Shown here one piece after another: positions 23,920 to 36,334 of a DNA stretch of 64,000 bases (position 1 is its first letter; every line of letters starts with the position of its first letter). A program made the position numbers and the translations under genes. The stretch lies in contig OZ231128.1 of NCBI GenBank assembly GCA_965153355.1, forward strand, positions 7,316,001 to 7,380,000. Reading direction: 5' to 3'. The DNA comes from Flaccisagitta enflata. Its lineage: Eukaryota; Chaetognatha; Sagittoidea; Aphragmophora. The notes under the pieces were generated by a model. That model worked only from the letters and a program-made list of their open reading frames with translations, was not told the DNA's origin and ran no database searches.

Positions 23920-24060
23920 ACGTGAAATTCTTAATCTGTCTCTGAATGCATAAATTTGCATTTTTAAAAACATGGCCATGTTCTAAAAACATATAGGAAA
24001 GGGGCCATGTTCTTAGAAATGCAAAATTTTGCATTCAGAGACAGATTAAGAATTTCACGC
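23920..24060. repeat. Perfect-armed palindrome
   Basis: GTGAAATTCTTAATCTGTC and TCTGAATGCA are matched by the reverse complement at 24015-24060, around a loop that itself contains GGCCATGTTCT inverted as ACATGGCC. A decayed fold-back element is likely. Confidence 0.7.
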
Positions 24061-24497
24061 AAAATGATTTTCCAAAATTACTGCAACTGCAACTTACGGC
24101 TCGTGCGCAGCAACTGCAACTGCAACTGCAACTTACGGCTCGTGCCCAGCCACAATTAGTGCCCCTGCTCAAAAAAATATGCCTCTGCCCATCGAAATCA
24201 CTGCCCCTGCCCATCTGCATTACTGCCCCTACTTATTGGCCGTGTATCTATTAAGTTCAGGCATGCACTGTGTCAAAACAGGTGCGCGAAAAACATTTTA
24301 TTGAAAACCGGGAGTGAAACGCTGCCATCAGACATCATTTTTCGCCATTTGCCGTCATCAAAAAGTATTTTTGATATAAAATTCGAAATCTACGTCCAAA
24401 ATTGTGTCGAGTTAGAGGCTATGTGCAGATTTTCTCCTTGACTGGGAATGTTTTTTTGTATGAAAACTGTGAAAAAAACTTTGTCAATCAGCTCTAG

Positions 24498-25527
24498 TTT
24501 TTAGTTGCGTGCTACGCGACTCTATGACCCGCTATTTCTGTCGGTCGGTTGGTCTGTCCATCTGTTGGTTGGTCACCATTAGTTTTTTTTGTAAATATTG
24601 TTATTCTAAAGCCATTATAAGTCATTCTAAGTCATCTTAAGTCATCTTAAGTCATTTAAAGTCATTTCAAGTCATTTTAAGTCACTAATGCAATTCAAAT
24701 TCAATGCTATTAAAAGTCAATGCTATTAAAAATCAATGTCATTAATAGTCAATGCCATTAAAAGTCAATGCTATTAAAAGTCAATACCATTAAAAGTCAA
24801 TGCCATTAATAGTCAATGTCATTAAAAGTCATTCTAAGTCTTTTTAAGTCTTTAAAAGTCATTGCAAAAAGTGTTATGTATAACTAGTCATCCAAGGATC
24901 GCACATGGTCAGCAGTACCCAATGCCCTGCTTGGAGTGATCAGCGGAAGAACTGGAGTGAGAGTAGGGCAGCGGCCCCAAAACGCCAATGTCCTGTAGAA
25001 CACAAGGGTGAATTTCCAGACATCTTGAGAAGGCACATTGAAGGGCTGATTTGATTGATTGGAGCTCAGTAATGAGGCATGTAGGGGCTGATTGGGGGGT
25101 TCAAGGGCTCAAACGAGATCAGGGATAAGGGCAGATTAGGGACAGGAGAGGGTTATGTTGAAAGCTGAATTGAGACACAAACTGTCAGATTTTGGGCTTG
25201 AGAGCGCTAATTTTGGAACTGAGAGGGCTGATTTTGGGCCTGAGAGGGCTGAGTTATGGGCCTGAGAGGCTTGATTTTGGGCCTGAGAGAGCTGATATTG
25301 GGTCTGATAAGGCTGATTCTGGGCCTGAGGGGCCTCGGGGGGGGGGGGGATGTACGGATGAATGGATGTACAGACGGACGGACGTATGGTTGAACGGACG
25401 GACGTCTGGGAATTCACCAGTGTCCTACAGGACATCGGCCCTTTGGGGCTGTGCCCAAAAGTGTCAACATTGTTGATTATGAATTAACGACCGCACGCGA
25501 CTTGGAAGGAATTGGCCTTGTTACACC
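24498..25527. mobile_element. Composite B+M element, copy 2
   Basis: A B start (TTTTTAGTTGCGTGCTACGC, then GTCGGTCGGTTGGTC) is followed by an AAGTCATT/AAAAGTCAATG array (24605-24870). The long M end follows (CACATGGTCAGCAGTACCC, GCAGGGCAGCGGCCCC), then a minisatellite of GGGCTGATTTTGGGCCTGAG units (25020-25340), a G run, a GACGGACG stretch, and the short M end GGGGCTGTGCCC. The B end CCGCACGCGACTTGG and GGCCTTGTT closes it at 25525. The order is the mirror image of copy 1. Confidence 0.6.
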
Positions 25528-25894
25528 TCAACACATTTATTTTTCCATCATTAGGGCATTACAAGTTCAGGTTTTTTGATGACTGTTACACCGCTACAAC
25601 ACATTTAGTCATCATCTAAGCTCGTGGTCGAAGGGTTTGCACCAAATATTGCTAATTTCCCGACGCCTAGTGGATAATGCATTGTGCATTTACTCGGCCA
25701 TTCAATTGGATAATTTTTTTGGTTGTTCAGTTCATATCATTACCCTTACCCAACATTGATCATTCGTTCTAAGCACTGCCCCTGCCCATGGGTATATCAT
25801 TATGTCACCAGTATCCAGCTTCATTCGTTTCAAACATGTTGGTCTCTTATCTACGATGTTGGCGCAAGTTTTTCATGAAACAAGGAAAAAAGTA

Positions 25895-26370
25895 ATTAGA
25901 ATCAATACCTCTTAATTACTCTAAGTCCATCAAACGGTATTAAAACTAGTGACTGGGGCAGTAACTAAGACTAATGACCCCGTTTTTTTTAAAGCCCAAT
26001 TTAGCTGATAAGGTGGTGAGTCCGAGTTCAGATGACTTTATCTGTAAACACTACTTGATAAGGACTACCTCTGATACAAATTTGATCAAATTCGAAGATA
26101 GGCATGTTTTTGATATTTCATCACCATTTTTTACCAGAGCATCGCGAATAATGTCAAATGCGGTCAAATGTTGCAAATTTGGTATCAAACTGAACCTTTG
26201 GTTATTGACTTTCTGTTAATTCATTGATTTTTGTTGGGAAAGCTTGTTCAATATGTATATGCACGGCCAGAAGAATAGGTAGAAAGTATCGGTAATTAGG
26301 GTTACTACCCCCAATACTCCCCAGCTGTCAGACCTAATCGACCCATCCCCAGCTCTTTAGGACCTAAACG
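25895..26370 (-). repeat. Inverted copy of the 21.0-21.5 kb repeat body
   Basis: GGTGGTGAGTCCGAGTTCA, GATACAAATTTGATCAAATT and CCAATACTCCCCAGCTGTC are reverse complements of blocks at 21030-21420. A remnant of the GACCTATCC minisatellite follows at 26327. Confidence 0.7.
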
Positions 26371-26449
26371 TGGCTGATTGTTTGAGTGAATGAAATCATC
26401 AATGTTGTACGAAATGAGTTTTCAATTGATTTCAAACATTTTTAGCGAT

Positions 26450-26640
26450 CTTTTATTTGAACGTGACCGACGGATGGACGGATGGACAAAGCATCTTATA
26501 GAGGTGCTTAGATGCAACTGGGTATCGTCCTAGCATATTTCTGAATCATTCCCAGTGATATTTGCTCAAGCGTGACCGAACAACCGACCGACCAACCAAC
26601 CAACAGACAGAGCCTCTTATAGAGGTGCTATGGCGCACTT
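26450..26640 (-). repeat. Two diverged A/B-type fragments
   Basis: GTGACCGACGGATGGACGG with ATCTTATAGAGGTGC, and GTGACCGAACAACCGACCG with CTCTTATAGAGGTGC, are minus-orientation relics of the AAGAGGCTTTGTCCGTCC blocks. Confidence 0.5.
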
Positions 26641-26847
26641 AAAAATGGCTTTGTTTTTTGTTTTTCGAACATATCCCATAACTAGACCTCATAGAAAGAA
26701 AAAAAAATATTCACACTGTGCACAGTATAATTTCAATTAATATTACAGGCTTTAAACTCGCGAAGATTGGCCAGTTTAAGAAGATATGAAATTTTTGTGA
26801 TCAAATCCTCACTTATTTGAATTTCATAGCTCTGTCTGTCTGTCTCG

Positions 26848-26848
<1 letters not shown>

Positions 26849-26885
<37 letters not shown>

Positions 26886-27111
26886 TTTTGAAAATAAAAA
26901 CTCATTCTTCAAAAACAAGGCCGGATACACGGCTACCGAAGTAGCGTGCGGGTGGGCAGGGGCCATATTTGAGGTCACTAGACAACATGGGCAGGAGCAG
27001 TGAGGTCCAAGAAATAAAATCATTAAAAAAAGTAAAGTGTGACGGACCAACCGACCGACCGACCGACCTACGGACAAAGCGGGTTGTAGAGTCGCGTGCA
27101 CGCGACTAAAA
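26849..27111 (-). repeat. (CT)n tract and B-family repeat
   Basis: A CT run (26849-26879) precedes a B copy at 26915-27111. The B copy starts AACAAGGCCGGATACACGG and ends GACGGACCAACCGACC, GTAGAGTCGCGTGCACGCG and CTAAAAA, in minus orientation. Confidence 0.7.
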
Positions 27112-27117
27112 ACTTAA

Positions 27118-27200
27118 TATAGTTTCAATACGCTAGGGATAGGTCTAAGAATAGATAACGCCCAGCGCACCATCTTGGCCCGTGTATCCGGCCTTGTTAA
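27118..27200 (-). repeat. Fragment of the 14.7/20.7 kb repeat
   Basis: GGGATAGGTCTAAGAATAG, GCGCACCATCTTGGCCCG and GTATCCGGCCTTGTT are the reverse complement of the start of the repeat at 20709. Confidence 0.65.
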
Positions 27201-27301
27201 GAAATCTTCAATTTCATTGTCAGTTTTCATGATTTTCTACTCGGGTCACAATAGTACACTTATAATTGGGGAGCTTGATAGGGGTTATATGTAAGGATGT
27301 G

Positions 27302-27421
27302 GAAACGGTCGATTTTGTTGCCGCTTCCACCGCTTTCGCTTCCGCTTCCATTTTGTAGTACGAATACTAGTAGCTATCCCATCCTCTAAAACGGAAGCAG
27401 TCAATCGCTTCCACATCCCTA
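27302..27421. mobile_element. 120-bp hAT-type MITE
   Basis: The termini are TAAGGATGTGG and CCACATCCCTA, so the consensus inverted end is TAGGGATGTGG. Near-identical 8-bp flanks, GTTATATG (27294-27301) and GTTATAAG (27422-27429), fit hAT target duplications. CCGCTTCCACCGC repeats fill the middle. A second copy is at 30476-30598. Confidence 0.65.
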
Positions 27422-27585
27422 GTTATAAGTCTTAAAAACGTGTTTTCCGAATATTGGCGTAACAGCATTTATAGAAAAAAATATTATCCCCATTTTCATA
27501 TTCTACATGAAAAGAGGAAGCGAATGATCTGTGGTCGTCATTTCCGAGTCTGGTTGCAGTTTTCGAGTCTGTCGTCGCAATTTTT

Positions 27586-27587
<2 letters not shown>

Positions 27588-27675
<88 letters not shown>

Positions 27676-27830
27676 TGTGCGCGTTTGTGTTTGTGTGTGT
27701 GTGTGTGTGTGTCTGTGTGTGTCTGTGTGTGTGTGTGTGTATGTCAGTGCTTGCACGCGAATGTGTGTGTGTATGTGTGTATGTGTATGTATGTGTGTGT
27801 GTGTGTGCAACTGTGTGTGTGAGCAAATGT
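27588..27830 (+). repeat. (TG)n microsatellite, interrupted
   Basis: A pure run of about 40 TG units followed by variants with TC, GC and TA interruptions. All frames through it encode Cys/Val runs and are artefacts. Confidence 0.95.
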
Positions 27831-27954
27831 GTCCACTGACGTGAATGTTAAGAGGTGGAAAAAGAAGATTCGAAGGAAGTTTCGGAGCGAAGATGCCCCG
27901 TTTATCTGCTCCCTCATCTGTCACATTTCGGAATCTGAGTTACAATTACAACAG

Positions 27955-27957
<3 letters not shown>

Positions 27958-28023
<66 letters not shown>
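27958..28023 (+). repeat. (CT)n microsatellite
   Basis: About 33 uninterrupted CT units, ending just before an A-family repeat. Confidence 0.95.
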
Positions 28024-28025
<2 letters not shown>

Positions 28026-28049
28026 GCCGCTTGCACGATTTCATCTTTT

Positions 28050-28300
28050 TTAGTTGCGGACACGCAGCTCTATAAGAGGCTTTGTCCATCCGTTGGTCTG
28101 TCCGTCAGTCTGTCCGTCCGTGAGCACGGGTCGAAAAGTGGGAAAACGCGCATATCCGCCCCTGCCCACCCGTCCGCAACTGGTGGCCGTGTATCCGGCC
28201 TTGTTAGTTGTGGACAAGCAACTCTATAAGAGGCTTGGTCGGTCCGTCAATCCATGTGTGGGGGTTTGGGTGGATTCAGGCTGGATGCCCGCTATGTTTG
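28050..28300 (+). repeat. A/B hybrid repeat plus truncated A copy
   Basis: TTTTTAGTTGCGGACACGC, AAGAGGCTTTGTCCATCC, GTGGGAAAACGCG, then GCCCACCCGTCCGCAAC and GTATCCGGCCTTGTT. It therefore starts like A and ends like B. At 28206 a second start AGTTGTGGACAAGCAACTC follows and fades by 28300. Confidence 0.6.
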
Positions 28301-28354
28301 TTCTGCTTTGCTACACTAGCTTTGCTCCCTCGCTCCATTCACTGGCTTGTTTGC

Positions 28355-29270
28355 TTACTCAATATCCGAGTATGTGGTCTCGAAATCAGAGTCTGTGGTC
28401 TCAATATCCGAGTCTGTGGTCTTGTTTTCTGAGTCTGTGGTCTTGTTTTCTGAGTCTGTGGTTTCAATTTCCGAGTCTGTGGTCTCAATTTCCCTGTCTG
28501 TGGTCTCGATTTCCCAGTCTGTGGTCTCGACTTCCCAGTTTGGTCTCGATTTCCGAGTCTGTGGTCTCAATTTCCGAGTCTGTGGTCTCAATTCCGAGTC
28601 TGTGGTCGCAATTTCCGAGTCTGTGGTTGCAATTTCCGAGTCTGTGGTCTCAATTTTTGTATCTGTGGTCTTAATTTCCGAGTCTGTGGGGGCGATTTCA
28701 GGGTCTGTGGGGGCGATATCCGGGTCTGTGGGGGCAATTTCCGAATCTGTGGGCGCAATTTCTGAGTCTGTAGGCGCAATTTCCGAGTCTGGGCGCGATT
28801 TCCGAGTCTCTGGGTGTGATTTCCGAGTCTGTGGATGTGATTACCAAGTCTGTGGGTGTGATTTCCGAGTCTGTGGGTGTGATTTCTGAGTCTGTGGGCG
28901 CAATTTTTGAGTCTGTGGGCGCGATTTCCGAGGCTGTTGGCGCAATTTCGGAGTGTGTGGGGGCGATTTCCGAGTGTGTGGGGGCGATTTCCAAATCTGT
29001 GGGCGCAATTTCTAAGTCTGTGGGTGCAATTTCCGAGTCTGTGGGCACAATTTACGAGTCTGTGGGCGCATTTTACGAGTCTGTGGGCGCAATTTACGAG
29101 TCTGTGGGCACAATTTACGAGTCTCTGGGCACAATTTACGAGTCTGTGGGCGCTATTTACGAGTTTGTGGGCGTAATTTACGAGTGTGTGGGCGTAATTT
29201 ACGGGTCTGTGGGCGCGATTTCCGAGTCTGTGGTCTTGGTTTTCGAGTCTGTGGTCACAATAGCCACAGC
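28355..29270 (+). repeat. 21-bp minisatellite, about 43 units
   Basis: The unit core is GAGTCTGTGG plus a variable part: TCTCAATTTCC in the left third, GCGCAATTTCC or TGTGATTTCC later, and CACAATTTAC near the right end. Because 21 is a multiple of three, frames stay open on both strands (up to 287 codons on the minus strand). I read them as repeat artefacts. Confidence 0.85.
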
Positions 29271-29850
29271 TTTTTGAGAAAATAATATTCATTATTACTT
29301 TCATATTCTTCATGAAAAGAGGATTCGAATGATATGCTGAAACATATACTTTATCAATCATTATCTTAAAAAATGGTGTAGGAAGGAAAAATCTTCTTTT
29401 GATCAGTATTCGTAACAGCCGCAATTCTGCGCCGCTGAAACAAGACAACAACCATGATGAATTTTCGCTGAATTTATTTTTTTAACTTATGCGAGGCTGG
29501 CGGCGTCGATCGGGTGAGCCGATTTGGACGCGGCCAACGGCGTTCGATCACAAATTTTACAAAGTTTTTCCTATAAAAACTTATGAATCATAACGCCATA
29601 TCAAGAGGCGTTTTTATTTGTTTATAATCAATTAAATATGATGAAATTGGCATAGCTGATATATACTGTTTGAACACCGCTATTTCACGACAGTTATTGG
29701 CCTCTCCGTGATCTATATGAATAGTTAGTAATTGATATAGGATAATTTGATCATATATATGACATAAACCAATTATTTCATGTTCCATATACATAAAAAA
29801 ATATAAAACTAAGCGATTTTTGACAAAAAATAAATTTGACATTGTCGGTT
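29271..29850. other. Spacer without recognised features
   Basis: AT-rich sequence with no splice-bounded exon. A GC-richer island (29485-29545: GGCTGGCGGCGTCGATCGGG) stands out, but I cannot assign it. Confidence 0.4.
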
Positions 29851-29851
29851 T

Positions 29852-30472
29852 CACTCTCCCTCGCTACCTTAATTGGATATGAGTTCAAAAAAATCCTCGA
29901 TGGTAGTGACTTGTGTAAGTTGGTACAATTTTTAATGGAGAATAAATGTTGACCCTTAAAAAAAAATTTCCCTTGAAAATTTTTGCACAAATGAATAAAA
30001 CGTTTTAAGTTTTTCAAATATTTGATATAAAAGTTAAGGATTCATGTGTTTTGAATTTCTGATTCAAGATTCATTTTTCTGATAAAATTTCCGATCATTT
30101 GATAGGTCGCACTATATAGTTTTATCAACAAACAAAATTTTCAATTTCTATACCACCGTTACAAATAAAGTAACGGTGGCCTAAAACATGAAAATCTTAT
30201 TTTTTCATGAAACTATATAGTGTGACCTATCAAGTGATTGGAGATTTTACCAGGAATATGAATCTTGAATCAGAGTTTTAAAATAGATATATCCTTCAAA
30301 TCTATATGTAAATATAAGGGAAAATTGATAGTTTTTAATGAATTTTACAAAAATTTTCAAGGAAAATTTTTTTTTAAAGGTCAACATCAATTCTCCACAA
30401 TGAATCGTACCTACTTATACATATCACTACCATCGAGGATTTTTTTTTTAACGCATATCTAATTAAGGCTCA
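29852..30472. mobile_element. Palindromic fold-back element
   Basis: The arms run inward from CTACCTTAATTGGATATG on the left and CATATCTAATTAAGG on the right. They pass through CATCGAGGATTTTTTT, AAATTTTCAAGG-AAATTT and GATAGGTCGCACTATATAG, and meet at CCACCGTTAC / GTAACGGTGG near 30150-30180. A CACT-like terminus is possible. The inner CACACTATATAG motif is shared with the element at 36743-37368. Confidence 0.65.
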
Positions 30473-30475
30473 CTG

Positions 30476-30598
30476 TGGGATGTGGAAGCGGTCGATTTTA
30501 ATGCCGCTTCCACCGCTTCCGCTTCCATTTTGTAGTTCAAATACTAGTAGCTATCCCATCCTCCAAATTCGAAGCGGTCAATCGCTTCCACATCCCTA
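30476..30598. mobile_element. hAT-type MITE, second copy
   Basis: TGGGATGTGGAAGCGGTCG to TCGCTTCCACATCCCTA, matching 27302-27421 closely. The flanks show no 8-bp match, and the left end abuts the palindromic element. Confidence 0.55.
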
Positions 30599-30625
30599 TC
30601 AACAATACAATGCACATTCTTTTTA

Positions 30626-30821
30626 GTTTGAGGACACGCAACTGTATAACAGGCTTTGTCCGTCGGTCCGTTGGAGGTCATCGAGTTCAAAAGTGGGAAA
30701 AGGAGTGTTTGGGATACTTTTGTGTATGTTTGAGTGCAGGGGTTGGGTTGGGGTGTGGATGGGGGTTGGATGCCCCTGCCCACCCGTCCGCGACGATATT
30801 GTGACCCTGCGTCACTTGTTT
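30626..30821 (+). repeat. A-family interspersed repeat
   Basis: TTTTTAGTTTGAGGACACGC, AGGCTTTGTCCGTCGGTCC, TTCAAAAGTGGGAAAAGG, GGGGGTTGGATGCCCCTGC and a terminal GTGACCCTGCGTCACTTGTT. A nearly complete copy. Confidence 0.7.
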
Positions 30822-30993
30822 AAATCTCACTTTCATTTCCGAGTTGTTTCGGCGTAAGAGTAACAACTTTCTCCCATTTTTCACAAGGATAAGTCAGCGT
30901 TTCTATGGCAACAAAATTCACGTTTCCGTTGTACCAACATTTCCGAGTGATGGCCCCAGTGTCGTGGAGGCACCGCTGAGGATGCATATCTGA

Positions 30994-31328
<335 letters not shown>

Positions 31329-31331
<3 letters not shown>

Positions 31332-31745
31332 TAAAATCTTTGACCATTTGTTTATTCTGTTTTTCTGATTGAAAAAAAAAAGAACTTTTAATAAACTAAG
31401 AAGCGGAATAAAATAATGATATCTTTTTTACGTTTAAAAGCTCTTGGAGTTGATTTGATTTTCTTAAGAAGTTTCGGCTCAGGATCGCAAATTAAATCAA
31501 ATTTCTGATTTTCTTTAGTCATAAAACGAGATTGTCTTCATTGTAATGTATGAATCAAATACAAATCTTTATTCTTCTATGTAGGAATTTCTTCTTGAAT
31601 TGAACTTTCAGTTTTACTGTTATCAGAATTTTTCTCGAAATGTATACGACCTGCCATCAAATTTATGTCTTTGATCAATTGAAGAATGTTGCGGAGCATT
31701 CTGGCTTTTGGAGTACTTTTAGTAAAGTGGCATAACTGAAATATT
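31329..31745. other. Spacer, nothing recognised
   Basis: AT-rich sequence with no long frame, repeat or inverted structure that I can see. Confidence 0.5.
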
Positions 31746-31930
31746 AGTTTTTAGTCGCGACTCCACACCCCGTTTTGTCCGTCTGTCTGTCGGTCGGTCG
31801 GTCGGTCGGTCGGTCACACTTCACTTTTTTATGATTTCTATTCTTGGACCTTACTGCTCTTGCCCAAACGGTCTAGTGGTCTCAAATATGGCCCCTCCCA
31901 TGTCATGCCATGTTGATGTATATCTAAAGA
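31746..31930 (+). repeat. B-family repeat, 3' truncated
   Basis: TTTTTAGTCGCGACTCC, a (GTCG)n run, CACTTCACTTTTTTATG, then CTCTTGCCCAAACGGTCTAG and ATATGGCCCCTCCC. The CACGCGACTAGGG end is missing. Confidence 0.65.
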
Positions 31931-32139
31931 GAACTTTGTTGGTAGGTGTGCTGAGGTACTCTTTAGAAATGTTGTCTGTCTGTCCATCAGCACATCTGAG
32001 AGGCTTAAAATCGTACTGGAAAGAGCGAAAATTGTCATCGACCAAATAAAATTCATGTAAAGAAATCTCTATCTCATTTACCAATCACATGCATCTTTCT
32101 AGGGATTGATAAAACCATCAGATTGAACTTCAGATACAC

Positions 32140-32420
32140 TTTGGGCAGTGGCCCCGATGACACATATAGGAAAGTATCTACTTCTTTACCCCCCCCAATT
32201 GTGGGGACCTAAACCACAGCCTCCAAGCTCAAGTCCAAGCCTGGAAGCGTAGATCTCAGCCTTGAGGCTCAAATCCTAGCCTTGAGACCCAATTCCCAGC
32301 TTAAGAGGTCTAAACCTAGCCTTGAGGCCCAACCCCCAATCTTGAGGCCCTGCTCTCTCAGGTTTCAAATTTGTCCTCTCAGGCCTCAATCAGCCCTCTC
32401 AGGCCAGTCCAGAGCTCAGT
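32140..32420. mobile_element. M-family element, truncated copy
   Basis: TTTGGGCAGTGGCCCCGATG begins a short-type end, followed by a C run and minisatellite-like units (CTCAAATCCTAGCCTTGAG) that decay into CCTCTCAGGCC repeats. The right terminus is not recognisable. Confidence 0.5.
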
Positions 32421-32679
32421 TCAGAGCTCACCCGCACGCGTCATTACCAATCACTAACATTTCCGAGCTTTCCGAGATGACGTCATGCTCTATTTACTGT
32501 TTCTGGTAATTTGTAACTGAACCGATCGTAAGGAGGCCTCGGTCTCGATCAAACCGGTTTGCAACGTCTTTAAAGTAAGTAGAAATATCAATGATATTGC
32601 TTATCAGACCAAAAATGTTTTTTGCTTCTTGATTATAGAATATTCGCACTTCACTAAAAGTCTTTTGGCGACGGTGTTT

Positions 32680-32860
32680 TTGTTGCGGACACGCAACACT
32701 ATGCAGCGGCGTAGGAGAAGGGACTTCCGGGACTTCCATGGAAGTCCCTGCTGTCGGGACACCAAAGTTGTCGGAACACCAATGAAGGAAGGAAGAAAGA
32801 GAGGAAGAAGAAAAAAAAAGAAATGAGAAAAATAAAAAAAAGAGAAAAAAAAAGGAAAAG

Positions 32861-32950
<90 letters not shown>

Positions 32951-33800
32951 AACAGACAGGGGGACAGACAAACAGGAAAAGTTAAAAAAGCAGGAAAAAA
33001 AGATTTAACAAAAGAAAAAAGAAAAGAAAAAAGATGGTAAAACAGACAGAAAGACAGACAAACTGATTGCTGGACATTTAAAGCCTAAGTGACATTGAAA
33101 TGGACAGATCATTTCCTTCCATGCACCTTAAAAGTGCAAAGGTTAATATATTTTTCTTAAAAAAAAAAACAGGAAGAGCGAGGGAGAGAGGAAAACATAC
33201 CAACACACACTGAACAATAGATGCTCTTGCATGGAAGCAATCTAATGAACAATTTATGAAGAAATCAAAATTCAGAGCTTATGTTAATTAATAGGCAAAT
33301 ACGGGGGGGGGGGGTATAGGGGAGGTGGGTAAGAAATGAAGGTCTAGACACAGAATGTGATTGGCTGAGAGAAAAATAAAATCATTTAATCCTAAATCAG
33401 GCGTGATTAGGCCTCATCCCACTTATTCAAGAGTATACTAGCAAACAAGAGTATGGTTGCAAACAAGAGTATAGTAGCAAACAAAAGTATAGGAGTAATA
33501 ACTATTTTACACTAAGTTATTGTCTGTTGGGACACCAAATTTGTCGGACACTAGTTAAGTGGTGGAAGTCCCAAAAACTTCAGCTCTCCTACGCCGCTGC
33601 CACTATGAGAGGCTTTGTCCGTCCGTCGGTCCGTCAGTCCGTCGGTCCGTTGGTCACGCTCGAGTTGGAAACGCGAAAAACGCGTATTTAGGATGCTGCA
33701 GTTGGTATTGTTTGTGTGTGTTTGTGGGGTGTTGATGGGGGTTGGATGCCCCTACCCACCCGTCCGCAACGATATTGTGAGCCCGCGTCGCTTGTTTTTT
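32680..33800 (+). repeat. A-family repeat split by a hAT insertion
   Basis: The left part GTTGCGGACACGCAACACTATG ends at 32703. The right part resumes at 33600 with CCACTATGAGAGGCTTTGTCC and runs to GTGAGCCCGCGTCGCTTGTTT. The duplicated flank is the target site of the intervening element. Confidence 0.75.
32704..33599. mobile_element. Non-autonomous hAT element with 8-bp duplication
   Basis: The inverted ends are CAGCGGCGTAGGAGA and TCTCCTACGCCGCTG, flanked by ACACTATG (32696-32703) and CCACTATG (33600-33607), seven of eight matching. Subterminal GGGACACCAAA-TTGTCGG motifs recur near both ends. The interior holds a (GA)n tract (32866-32940), AC/AG-rich sequence and a G run, with no transposase. 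Confidence 0.75.
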
Positions 33801-34479
33801 TCGTGCTGACATCCGACAGCATGAGGCTGAACAAATCGATGCAAACAATATAGGAAACATGGATTTTGTCTATGGGAAAGATAAAGTCCATTTTGTTTCA
33901 AAGAAATCAAAAGTAATAACCTAATGCTCTATGCGGTTACTGTCTGTTGGACGAATTTGTTGCTCGCGGCTTGGTTGGTAATCGCTATTCAGTATCTGAA
34001 TAGCGCGCTCCTCTACATGGTTGGTATTGTAACTATTCAGTATCTGAGTGACCCTTCCCCTAACATGATTGGTGTTGTAACTTTAAAGTATCTGAATGGC
34101 GCTCCACCTCATGCATTCTCGGAAGGATTCCTCTGCTGCTGATTAGTTTTCCTTAGTTCCTGTTTTTCTTCCCTCCGCCGTCCGTCGCGTTGTATTGTTT
34201 ATATTGTTTTATTTTGTCGTTACTCATTTCTGACAATTTTTGATCGCATTCTCTGCGGCTCTGTACCACGCTACGTTACGCCGAACTGTCTCTCCTTCCG
34301 TCTGTTGCCTATTTATATTCTCTGCTTTTAGGAGCAGGTCTCGGTGACGCTGTCCAAAAGCTCTTTATTTCCTGTGTTCTGATAATTGAAATCGCAACTT
34401 TAATGTTTCGCTTGTCGTTTATGGTTCCGTATGATTAACTGTGTAGACCTTTAGTCCTGAGAAAAATCATTGGTCTACG
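33801..34479. other. Spacer with a short tandem repeat
   Basis: Three 50-55 bp units sharing TTGGT-TTGTAAC and CAGTATCTGAATGGCGC lie at about 33970-34110. The rest is unique and without a supported exon. Confidence 0.5.
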
Positions 34480-34632
34480 TTTACAAGAGGACCACACTTA
34501 GAAAACAAGGGGTAGGGGTTGGTTGGGGGTAATTTAGGGGTAGGGGGGGTTTAGGGGTGGGGGGTAGTTAGGGGTAGGGTTAGGTATAGGGTTAGGGTTG
34601 GGTTAAGGGTTAGGAAGGGGTTGGGTTTAGGG

Positions 34633-35480
<848 letters not shown>

Positions 35481-35764
35481 GTTTAGGGTAGGGTTGGGTT
35501 TAGGGTTGGGGGGATAGGGGAAGGAGGGGGTAATGGTAGCGGTAGGGTTGGTTGGGGGTAGTTAAGGGGTAGGAGATGGTGGGGAGTTATTAGGGGTTGG
35601 GTTTAGGGGTAGGGGGGTAGCGGAAGGTGAGGGAGTTAGGGGTAGGGTTGGTTTTAGGGGCAAGGGAAGGGGGGTAGGGCGAGGGTTACAGACACTAAAA
35701 AAAGTGTGGTCCTCTTGTAAAGGTTTGCCAAATCATTCTAGTTCATTCGATGCTGGGCAAAGGT

Positions 35765-36262
35765 GTAGGAGACGGCCGCACTTACGTAGATGTTCATTTT
35801 CGCATTTTTTCATGCGATGTCACTCTTACAATAAATTTTTTTTGACATCCCTACCCCTGAACCCAACCCTACCCCTGAACCCAACCCTACCCCTAAACCC
35901 AACCCTACCCCTAAACCCAACCTTACCCCTAAACCCAACCTTACCCCTAAACCCAACCTTACCCCTAAACCCAACCTTACCTCTAAACCTACCCAAAACC
36001 TAACCCCTAAACTCAACCTACCCAAACCCAACCCTACCTAAACCCAACCCTACCCCTAAACCCAACCCTACCCCTACACCCAACCCTACCCCTACACCCA
36101 ACCCTACCCCTGAACCCAACCCTACCCCTGAACCCAACCCTACCCCTAAACCCATCCCTACCCCTAAAACCCAATTCAAACCCATCCAATTGTTCAACCC
36201 TGTTGAAATTGTTGATTTAACTATGGTTGGAAAGGTTTAAACTTAGTGCGGCCGTCTCCTAC
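35765..36262. mobile_element. Second inverted-end element with telomere-like array
   Basis: GTAGGAGACGGCCGCACT on the left is inverted at 36245-36262. It encloses about 330 bp of C-strand telomere-like repeats (CCCTAAACCCAACCCTAC, 17-18 bp unit). It lies 44 bp from the preceding element and has the array in the opposite strand orientation. Confidence 0.65.
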
Positions 36263-36334
36263 GCGTAGACCCGAGGGGCAATAATCCTCGATACTATGCT
36301 AGTCTAATGCAAAAAAAAAAAAATGGCAATCCAA

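Noticed and set aside
27440-27924. Cys/Val- and His/Thr-rich frames
   Set aside because: Products of the (TG)n/(CA)n tract only.
28588-29451. 287-codon minus-strand frame
   Set aside because: Kept open by the 21-bp period of the minisatellite; no start context or splice support.
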